From: an uncultured Bacteroidales bacterium
Lineage (GTDB): Bacteria > Bacteroidota > Bacteroidia > Bacteroidales > WCHB1-69
Length of the DNA stretch: 64,000 nucleotides
Reading direction: 5' to 3'
Assembly: GCA_905233585.1 (NCBI GenBank)
Contig: CAJOFD010000006.1
Coordinates: forward strand, 1 to 64,000
The notes below the pieces were generated by a model, which was given only the letters and a program-made list of their open reading frames with translations, was not told the origin of the DNA and did not search any database. Numbering within the stretch: position 1 is the first letter of the stretch; every line of letters begins with the position of its first letter. Below, piece after piece: positions 57,274 to 64,000 of the stretch. The translations under genes were made by a program, and so were the position numbers.

Positions 57274-58611
57274 TTATTTATTTTGTTGCATTCTTGCTCT
57301 AATCATACCACCCGTACGATTTTTGCCCAAACGAATATAATCTAACAAAGGGCGAGCCGAAGGACAGGTAAATTGACAACTGCCACATTCTATGCAAGAC
57401 ATTATTTGTTCTTTTTCGCAATCTTCCAATCTGTTTTGCTTTGACAACAAAGATAGCAAATAAGGTTCCAAGCCCATAGGACAAGCCTCTACACAACGTG
57501 CACAACGGATACAATTTTGTGGTTCAAGTCTTTTTGCTTCTTTGGCATTCAACTGCAATAAACTAGAAAAACCTTTGATTGTATAGGAATTAATATTGCT
57601 TATGGACTTACCCATCATAGGGCCTCCGCTGATTACTTTTTCGGTATCTTCAGCCAAACCGCCATTGGCTTCAATTATATCTTTAAGGGGCGTTCCCAAT
57701 CTTACACGATAATTTTTGGGATTGGCTACTGATTTTCCTGAATAGGTCATATAGTTAGATATAAGCGGTTTGTTTTTTTGAACAGCCTCATATACAGCCA
57801 ATGCTGTGGATACATTATCGACTACACAACCTACATCTATCGGCAATTTGCCTGCCGGCACTTCTCTGCCTGTTATAGATTTTATCAATTGTTTTTCTGC
57901 CCCTTGTGGATATTTTGTTTTCAACGTAACCACATGAACTCCACTATATTTAGTGGCTATTTGTTGCAGATTGGCAATGGCTTCTTGTTTATTGTGTTCC
58001 ACTCCAATATACACATCATTCAATGCCAAGGCTTTGCGAAGAATACAGGCTCCAATTATCAATTCTTCGCCTCTTTCTATCATTATTCTATTATCAATAG
58101 AAATATAAGGTTCACATTCTGCAGCATTGATAATGCAATATTGAGCCTTTTTCCCGTCTGGAATCATCAGTTTTACATGGGTAGGGAAACAGGCTCCGCC
58201 CAAACCGACAATACCTTTTTCTTTGATACAAGCAATAATTTCATTCTTTTCCATTTTGATATCAGAAACGATGTCGGGCGTCCGGTCTATGCTTTCTTCC
58301 CATTCATCACCTTCTACGGTAATAGTAATTGCTTGTTTTTTCAAACCTGCAATATCTGAAACCATATCTATTTTTGCTACTGTACCTGAACACGAAGCAT
58401 GCAAATTGGCAGAAATAAAAGCCTCACCTTTTGCTATGAGTTGTCCTACTTTCACTTTATCTCCTTTGGCTACAATCACCGTTGATGGAGCGCCTAAATG
58501 TTGCGTTGCAAACATCACTACTTGTTGAGGAATAAGAAAATCTTCCAATTTAATAGGATGTGCAAATTTGTTTTCTTCGGGGTGAATCCCACCCATTTTG
58601 AATGTTTTCAC
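57274..58611 (-). CDS. rnfC: Rnf complex subunit C
   Basis: 445 aa from the GTG at 58611, which places KTFKMGGIHPEENK at the N-terminus as in other Bacteroidota; a TTG at 58632 would add seven residues. The NADH/FMN-binding GLGGACFPTHVK loop lies at about 136-147. Two [4Fe-4S] ferredoxin-like sites follow: CIRCARCVEACP (367-378) and CIECGSCQFTCP (406-417). It is the cytoplasmic NAD-side subunit. It is the first gene of the operon and has its own promoter element; rnfB, which usually precedes it in this phylum, is absent. Confidence 0.96.
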   Translation of the reverse strand: MKTFKMGGIHPEENKFAHPIKLEDFLIPQQVVMFATQHLGAPSTVIVAKGDKVKVGQLIAKGEAFISANLHASCSGTVAKIDMVSDIAGLKKQAITITVEGDEWEESIDRTPDIVSDIKMEKNEIIACIKEKGIVGLGGACFPTHVKLMIPDGKKAQYCIINAAECEPYISIDNRIMIERGEELIIGACILRKALALNDVYIGVEHNKQEAIANLQQIATKYSGVHVVTLKTKYPQGAEKQLIKSITGREVPAGKLPIDVGCVVDNVSTALAVYEAVQKNKPLISNYMTYSGKSVANPKNYRVRLGTPLKDIIEANGGLAEDTEKVISGGPMMGKSISNINSYTIKGFSSLLQLNAKEAKRLEPQNCIRCARCVEACPMGLEPYLLSLLSKQNRLEDCEKEQIMSCIECGSCQFTCPSARPLLDYIRLGKNRTGGMIRARMQQNK

Positions 58612-58646
58612 GTATATATTTTTTGTTAACAATACTATATATTTTG

Positions 58647-58654
58647 CAAAGATA
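58647..58654 (-). promoter_or_regulatory. TAnnTTTG element, rnfCDGEA operon
   Basis: Minus-strand TATCTTTG 35 bases before the rnfC GTG; no clear -33 box. Confidence 0.55.
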
Positions 58655-58926
58655 ACTATAATTTAAATATACACAGCATAAATTTTATCTTAAAAAACAT
58701 AATATATTGATATTAAATAAAATTCAATCCTTAATAACCGTGAATTTAGAATAAGTATAAATAATACATTCAACAATATAACAATCAACACCTTACAAAA
58801 TACATAGAAGTTAAAATTTTATTTATGGTAAAAATTCAACTAACAAAATGTATTTTCGTATTTTTATTTTAAAGGATATATTATACAAATAATAAGCCTA
58901 ACTCTACTTGTTATTTATATTATATG
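58655..58926. other. Divergent intergenic region rnfC / barrel pseudogene
   Basis: About 270 very AT-rich bases (378 between the genes) with many in-frame stops on both strands. There is no remnant of rnfB that I can see, and no strong repeat. Confidence 0.65.
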
Positions 58927-58934
58927 TATGTTTG
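58927..58934 (+). promoter_or_regulatory. TAnnTTTG element, outer-membrane barrel gene
   Basis: TATGTTTG with a TTG 16 bases upstream (58908-58910); the leader would be about 70 nt. Confidence 0.45.
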
Positions 58935-59010
58935 TGAGACATTGAAATAAAAAAATCAAGAATTATATCTAATTTAAACATTATTATTATAAACGATTAA
59001 AATATAACTT

Positions 59011-60368
59011 ATGTATATTTATCATAAAAAATTAACTTCATTTACGTTAGCAATAATTGCTATAACGATGACAATCAACCTGCAAGCACAAAAAAAGACC
59101 AATGAATTTACAATTGATGCTAAAATGCTTACTCGTGGAGAGATACGCGAAGGTGGATTCAACTCCGATAGCACAGATAACAAAAAGATGGCTCATTTTA
59201 TCTTGGGCCAATATCAACTTAATCTCACCTACAAACATTCTTCATGGTTTGAAGCAAAACTCTCCCCTAAGGTAACTTATATTTGGGGACAATCTTCCGC
59301 AGATTTGAATCTTTCCGAAGCTTGGATATTGATGAAATCTAAGCAAGGTCTTTTTTTCAAAATCGGTCGTCAAATGTTAGCATACGATGATAACGTATTT
59401 TGGGATACGATGACTGGACTGTAACCGCACCTACCCACGATATATTGATATTCGGGTACGAAGGACATGGACACAAAGTACACGCACTTCTTGCTTATAA
59501 TCAAAATCCTGCTAACATGGACATCGGAGGCAACGAATATTCTGATGGATTACAGCCATATAAAACGATGCAAACTATTTGGTATCACTATGATACACCC
59601 AAATCGATATTTGGATTTTCCCTACTGGGCATGAATCTCGGAGTGCAAGGGCTCACTAATACTGATGAAGTAAAAACCTTTTACCAACAATTAGTCGGTA
59701 CTTATATAAAACTAAAACCCCCATTTGTAACAACAGAAGGTGCATTCTACTACCAAATGGGGAAAGAGGAGCACAATATTCCCATTGATGCTTACATGGC
59801 TACTATAAAAATTACCGCTGACCCCATTAAAATGTTATCTATCTATGCTGGCTACGACTATCTACGAGGCGATAAATATCTCTCTGTTCCCAAAAGAGGC
59901 CAGTTGGGTCTTGTATTTCACGACAAAATAAGAGGATTTTGCTCACTCTTTGGCTCTCATCACCAATTCTATGGCGCTATGTATTTCTTTTACATGGAAA
60001 GTTATGTAGGAAACTTCACCCCCGGATTGCAAAATCTCTATAGTGGAGTAAAGGTAAAACCTATTGAAAATATGAAAATCAACTTAGCCTACCACTTCTT
60101 TGCCACAGCAACCAAACTTAATGGTATGAAAAAACCATTGGGACATGAACTCGAAATGGGATTATCTTATTCTTTTGCAAAATTTGTTGAACTATCTGCT
60201 GGATACTCATACATGAATAGCACCTCAACAATGGTTAAACTCCAACGTGTTTCTGAAAAACGAAGACTACATTGGGGCTGGTTGATGGTAAAAGTTACTC
60301 CAACTTTGTTTAGTACGACATGGCAGAAAAAGAAAAAAACACAAAAGCATAATATACCCCAAGAATAA
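59011..60368 (+). pseudogene. Outer-membrane beta-barrel (alginate-export-like porin), frameshifted
   Basis: Two overlapping frames (59011-59424 and 59400-60368) make one protein of about 450 aa. The first has a signal peptide (cleavage NLQAQ-KK) and barrel strands ending LFFKIGRQMLAYDD. The second resumes with WTVTAPTHDILIFGYEG and continues as barrel strands to residue about 300. In relatives of the alginate-export family the GRQ.LAYDD motif runs straight into a DW.....HD segment, so the break is internal. Adding one base in the TTTTGGG run near 59398-59404 restores ...DDNVFWGYDDWTV. It may be a recent pseudogene, a sequencing error or a switchable frame. It stands alone, with a terminator after it. 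Substrate unknown. Confidence 0.85.
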
Positions 60369-60394
60369 ATCCTTATAAGTTTAGTTTATATAGA

Positions 60395-60437
60395 CATTAT
60401 AGGGTCGTGGAATACCACGACCCTATAATGTTTGTTT
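60395..60437 (+). terminator. Terminator after barrel gene
   Basis: A perfect 16-bp stem (CATTATAGGGTCGTGG and complement) with a 4-base AATA loop at 60395-60430, then TTTGTTT. Confidence 0.9.
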
Positions 60438-60682
60438 CCCCAACAACCTATGGATATATTTTCTCCCTTTTAGGAAAATATTAGTACGTTATTGTTTATT
60501 ATTTTATTATATTTATTTAAAAAAAATTACAGCCATAAAACTATACCTTGCCCCAGAGAAGGTTTGGTCATATTTTCTTTGTTATCCTCAAAGAAAGGAT
60601 AGATAATAGCAAGATTGTTTTCGATGAAACAAATGCACACTATTGTGCGTCCATGGCACGCTAAAATCCCACTATACTTTGC
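60438..60682. other. Intergenic region between two convergent terminators
   Basis: About 245 bases. On the minus strand an open stretch of about 50 codons (ending ...SLGQGIVLWL) crosses it without a convincing start; I could not assign it to a family. No repeat seen. Confidence 0.4.
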
Positions 60683-60720
60683 TAAAAAATAGGGCTGTCC
60701 TAATAGACAGCCCTATTTTA
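60683..60720 (-). terminator. Terminator of the FN3-repeat surface protein gene
   Basis: A 14-bp stem AAAATAGGGCTGTC / GACAGCCCTATTTT around a 6-base loop, with a T-run on the minus strand, 18 bases after the stop. Confidence 0.85.
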
Positions 60721-60737
60721 TTTAGATTTATAAACTT

Positions 60738-63700
60738 CTATTCTATTGTTTCCTCTCGTAAGGCAGGACGAACAAGACGAACAGACATACCCTGCTCAGG
60801 TTCAACATCCTGTATCATAGGGGTGTTCAAAACAGATGTAAAAAACAACAAGAAAGACGAATTATTATTGGAACAATTGCAGGTAGCAGTCCAATAGTAG
60901 CCCACTTCAAGAGTTTCCTCAACAGATGTGCCATATCTATAGCCAGCAGCAGGCAAAAATACCACTCCTTCTTTCTCCATCTTAGCCCATTTGGTGGAAT
61001 CAATATCCTGATAATTCATTGTTGTATTAGGATTATTTAATACATAAATAGATGTACTCCATTTATCTGGAACTATTACCAATCCTGGAACACCATGAAT
61101 TTTTGCCAAAGCATACCGTATGCCTGATGTTGTTGAACGTTTATTTAACAAATAATCCCACTCTGCTTCAGTTAAAGTACGCCACATTCCAATGGGATCG
61201 GTTGTACCAGTCTTGGGATTATAAATAGCATTATTTGCACCCCAATCATAATCTATACTATTACTCCCATAAGCGATGCCACAAACAACCAAGTCTGCAC
61301 AATCAAAATGATAGTTTATAGCGTATGGTTGCCGTACATCGCCGTGGTCATAGCGCCATCCATTTGTAGCAAAGCCAAATAAATCTATCCAACCTTTATA
61401 GGTAGAGTCAATATATTTGTTATCTGCTCCAATTATATCCCACTGATTAGGAGCAAAACGCCATGTACCCTCTCCTACAGTGTCACCATCTATATTTATC
61501 ATAGCATGAGTTGTGGGCAAATCGCCACCACCTGTAGCACTCCATTGCAAATTGCCAGAGGAGAAATAAACACAATTTTCAGCTGCAACAGAGAAATAAA
61601 TTTTTTTGGTTGTAAATGTTATTTCGTTGCCATAGGCAGTACCAACACTATTGGTAGCATATGCACGTACGTAATAAGTAGTATATTCGCTTAAGTCTGT
61701 TATATTACTAACAAAACTACCTATACCATTGCCATCGGTAGTATGATTATCATTGATAGTTGGATTTGGTGATGTACTCCAACATATACCTCTATCAGTT
61801 ACAGTATCTCCACCATCATCAGTAATATCTCCTCCACTTATAGCTGTGGTAACAGTAATGGCACTGACATTAATTGTTGTTAATGTCGGCACAACAGCTG
61901 CAGTAGTAAAGGTAATTTCATTACCATAGGCAGTACCTATGCTATTGGTAGCATACGCTCTAACATAATATGTAGTATTGCCAATCAAACCTATCATATT
62001 ACTTGTAAAACTACCTATACCACTACCAGCGGTAGTATGATTATCATTGATAGTTGGATTTGGTGATGTACTCCAACATATACCTCTATCTGTTATAGTA
62101 TCTCCACCATCATAAGCAATATCTCCTCCACTTGTAGCGGTAGTAGCAGTAATATTGCTGATAGTAGTTGTGGTTAATGTTGGCAATGTAGCCAAAGTAG
62201 TAAAGGTAATTTCATTACCATAGGCAGTACCTACACTATTGGTTGCATACGCTCTAACATAATATGTGGTATGGGGTGTTAAATTAGTAGTTAGACTACT
62301 TGTAAAACTACCTATACCACTACCATTGGTAGTATGATTATCATTGATAGTTGGATTTGGTGAAGTACTCCAACATATACCTCTAACAGTTACCTGAGCA
62401 CCACCATCATAAGTAATATCTCCTCCACTTGTAGCGGTAGTAGCGGTAATATTGCTAATAGTAGTTGTGGTTAATATTGGAGCCGATTTAGAAGTAGTAA
62501 AGGAAATTTCATTGCCATAGGCAGTGCCTACGCTATTAGTAGCATACGCTCTAACATAATATGTAGTATTGCCTCTTAAGTCCGTAATATTACGTATAAA
62601 ACTACCTATACCATCTCCATCTATTGTATAATTGTCGTTAATAGTAGGATTATGAGAAGTACTCCAGCATAAACCTCTAACAGTTACAGTATCGCCACCA
62701 TCAGAAGTAATATCACCTCCACTTGCTGCAGTGGTAGCAGTAACGTTGTTAGCGATAATGGTTGTTAAAGTAGGCAATGTTTTAGAAGTTGTGAGGGTTA
62801 TCTCATTACCATAAATAGTGCCAACACTATTAGTTGCGTAAGCACGAACATAATAAGTAGTATTGGGTGTTAAATTAGTTAGACTACTTGTAAAACTACC
62901 TATACCACTGCCATCGGTTGTATAATTGTCGTTTATAGTTGGATTTTGAGAAGTACTCCAACATATACCTCTATCAATTACTTGATCACCACCATCATAA
63001 GTAATATCTCCACCACTTGTAGCAGTAGTAGCAGTAATATTGCTGGCTGTAATTGTTGTTATTGTTGGCAATGTAGCCGAAGTAGTAAAGGTAATTTCAT
63101 TGCCATATATAGTACCTTCAAAATTAGTGGCATAAGCACGAACATAATAAGTAGTATTGGGTGTTAAATTAGTTAGACTACTTGTAAAACTACCTATACC
63201 ACTACCATCGGTTGTATAATTGTCATTTATAGTTGGATTTTGAGAAGTACTCCAACATATACCTCTATCAGTTACTGGAGCAATTCCTTCGGAAGTAATA
63301 ACGCCACCACTTACGGCAGAGGTAGCAGTAATATTGCTGGCTGTTGTAGTAGATATAACAGGAGAGAAATTTCGCACAAGACGTACAGCACGACCGTAGT
63401 AGCAATAACTATACGACATAGCAACATAATCAGAATTGAAATACAAATCGTAGGCTCTGTTGTTATCGTTATATGAAGAAGACCAATAGAAACTGTGTAA
63501 ATCAAACTCAGAAACCAAAGTGCCAAAACGGTAGCCCGTAATAGGGAAAAATATCGCCCCTGCATTCTCTAATATTTTCCAATCTATAGCACTTATTACA
63601 TTGGAAGAATAAGCGGCTGATGCAGTATTCGTCTTTTTTAATTTATAAGTAGAGTTACTCCAATTGTCAGGAACTATAATTAATCCATTTACATCATTAA

Positions 63701-64000
63701 CTTTTGCCTTGGCATAACGTATGCCTGAAGTTGTAATACGTGTATTTAGTAAATATTCCCACTCTTCTTTGGTTATTGTTCTCCATGTGCCTGCTGAATC
63801 AAACGCATTTGTTTGAGGATTATAAATAGCATTATAAACACCCCAATCATAATTGGTACCAAAGATATTATTATTGGCATAATCGCTATATGATGTACTT
63901 GTTATATAGGGATATTTGTTATTATATCCACTCGTTCCCCAACCAAACAAATCAATCCAATCAGAGTAAGTTGATGAAATATTTTTGTTATTTGGTCCAA
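60738..64000 (-). CDS. Giant surface protein: two lectin-like domains flanking six FN3-like repeats (5' part missing)
   Basis: 1086 residues are in the window; the frame stays open to the right edge, so a TTG-started frame at 63950 is not the real start. Order: a Bacteroidales lectin-like/FISUMP-type domain (to about 63400; WIDLFGWGTSGY, DWGVYNAIYNP, GTWRTITKEEW, GYRFGT, FYWSSSY, VRLVRN), six repeats of about 98 residues (63340-61609; SNITATTATSGG, DRGICWS, NPTINDN, TTYYVRAYATNSVG, GNEITFTT), and a second copy of the first domain (61600-60738; WIDLFGFATNGW, GMWRTLTEAEW, YYWTATC, VRLVRP). The end REETIE has no T9SS sorting domain. Such proteins are surface adhesins or ligand binders. The terminal lectin-like tails resemble variable regions of DGR targets. 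Confidence 0.85.
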   Translation of the reverse strand, partial: GPNNKNISSTYSDWIDLFGWGTSGYNNKYPYITSTSYSDYANNNIFGTNYDWGVYNAIYNPQTNAFDSAGTWRTITKEEWEYLLNTRITTSGIRYAKAKVNDVNGLIIVPDNWSNSTYKLKKTNTASAAYSSNVISAIDWKILENAGAIFFPITGYRFGTLVSEFDLHSFYWSSSYNDNNRAYDLYFNSDYVAMSYSYCYYGRAVRLVRNFSPVISTTTASNITATSAVSGGVITSEGIAPVTDRGICWSTSQNPTINDNYTTDGSGIGSFTSSLTNLTPNTTYYVRAYATNFEGTIYGNEITFTTSATLPTITTITASNITATTATSGGDITYDGGDQVIDRGICWSTSQNPTINDNYTTDGSGIGSFTSSLTNLTPNTTYYVRAYATNSVGTIYGNEITLTTSKTLPTLTTIIANNVTATTAASGGDITSDGGDTVTVRGLCWSTSHNPTINDNYTIDGDGIGSFIRNITDLRGNTTYYVRAYATNSVGTAYGNEISFTTSKSAPILTTTTISNITATTATSGGDITYDGGAQVTVRGICWSTSPNPTINDNHTTNGSGIGSFTSSLTTNLTPHTTYYVRAYATNSVGTAYGNEITFTTLATLPTLTTTTISNITATTATSGGDIAYDGGDTITDRGICWSTSPNPTINDNHTTAGSGIGSFTSNMIGLIGNTTYYVRAYATNSIGTAYGNEITFTTAAVVPTLTTINVSAITVTTAISGGDITDDGGDTVTDRGICWSTSPNPTINDNHTTDGNGIGSFVSNITDLSEYTTYYVRAYATNSVGTAYGNEITFTTKKIYFSVAAENCVYFSSGNLQWSATGGGDLPTTHAMINIDGDTVGEGTWRFAPNQWDIIGADNKYIDSTYKGWIDLFGFATNGWRYDHGDVRQPYAINYHFDCADLVVCGIAYGSNSIDYDWGANNAIYNPKTGTTDPIGMWRTLTEAEWDYLLNKRSTTSGIRYALAKIHGVPGLVIVPDKWSTSIYVLNNPNTTMNYQDIDSTKWAKMEKEGVVFLPAAGYRYGTSVEETLEVGYYWTATCNCSNNNSSFLLFFTSVLNTPMIQDVEPEQGMSVRLVRPALREETIE
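61609..63340 (-). repeat. Six in-frame tandem repeats of about 294 bp encoding FN3-like units
   Basis: Units of 98 aa (one of 99 with an extra Thr, last about 86) are highly alike, with near-identical DNA around the TATTATGTTAGAGCATACGC and GATAATCATAC parts. The level of identity suggests recent duplication or gene conversion, and unit number could vary by recombination. Confidence 0.9.

Noticed and set aside
54419-58611. Na+-translocating NADH:quinone reductase (Nqr) instead of Rnf
   Set aside because: RnfC has the two ferredoxin-type cysteine sites, and the order C-D-G-E-A and lengths fit Rnf; nqrF/nqrA features are missing.
60500-60680. Minus-strand open stretch ending in SLGQGIVLWL as a gene remnant
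   Set aside because: It has no convincing start, no recognisable family, and lies between two terminators; chance is as likely.

Overview
The window is about 64 kb of AT-rich DNA from a bacterium of the phylum Bacteroidota, most likely a low-GC, anaerobic member of the order Bacteroidales. The evidence is the str/S10/spc/alpha ribosomal supercluster without tuf, the rpmG-DUF4295 pair, a TonB receptor followed by a DUF4249 lipoprotein, DUF2851, a type IX secretion sorting domain, an Rnf complex, and repeated TAnnTTTG promoter elements of the Bacteroidota type. Many genes have no Shine-Dalgarno sequence that I could recognise. I cannot name a genus.

Layout. 1-7.2 kb: the N-terminal part of a large beta-helix surface protein, an S41 processing protease, a LolA-like protein, and a DUF4249/TonB-receptor pair. 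7.3-9.3 kb: Maf, rubredoxin with flavin reductase, and DUF4295 with bL33. 9.4-17.2 kb is the accessory part: two paralogous AAA/DUF4143 ATPases (one with a large internal deletion), a BspA-like T9SS cargo protein next to an unrecognised membrane lipoprotein, a 33-bp tandem repeat, a small HTH protein behind a structured leader-like dyad, and a glycosyltransferase. 17.3-26.9 kb: reverse rubrerythrin, a PAS protein with a di-haem peroxidase, DUF2851, an SDR, an orphan ABC-2 permease, butyrate kinase, and an MsbA-like exporter behind a lipoprotein. 26.9-31.5 kb: a three-gene surface O-acylation operon (two SGNH proteins and an MBOAT). 31.6 kb: tRNA-Arg(ACG).

31.9-49.9 kb is one long minus-strand run of translation and secretion genes from rpsL to rplQ, including fusA, secY, map, infA and rpoA. 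50.3-54.4 kb: an M20 amidohydrolase, a methyltransferase and an LtaS-like phosphotransferase. 54.4-58.6 kb: rnfCDGEA without rnfB. 59.0-60.4 kb: an outer-membrane barrel gene broken by a single-base frameshift. 60.7-64 kb: a giant surface protein with six fibronectin-III-like repeats between two copies of a Bacteroidales lectin-like domain, open at the right edge.

Together the genes suggest an anaerobe that makes energy by electron bifurcation-linked Rnf and acyl-phosphate chemistry, detoxifies peroxide with rubrerythrin, rubredoxin and cytochrome c peroxidase, and invests in surface proteins and surface glycan modification. I did not find a clearly new multi-gene system. The best leads are the dyad/terminator element at 15.81-15.95 kb with its HTH gene and the repeats beside it, the DGR-like lectin tails at 63.4 kb, the missing rnfB, and the membrane-lipoprotein/BspA pair.
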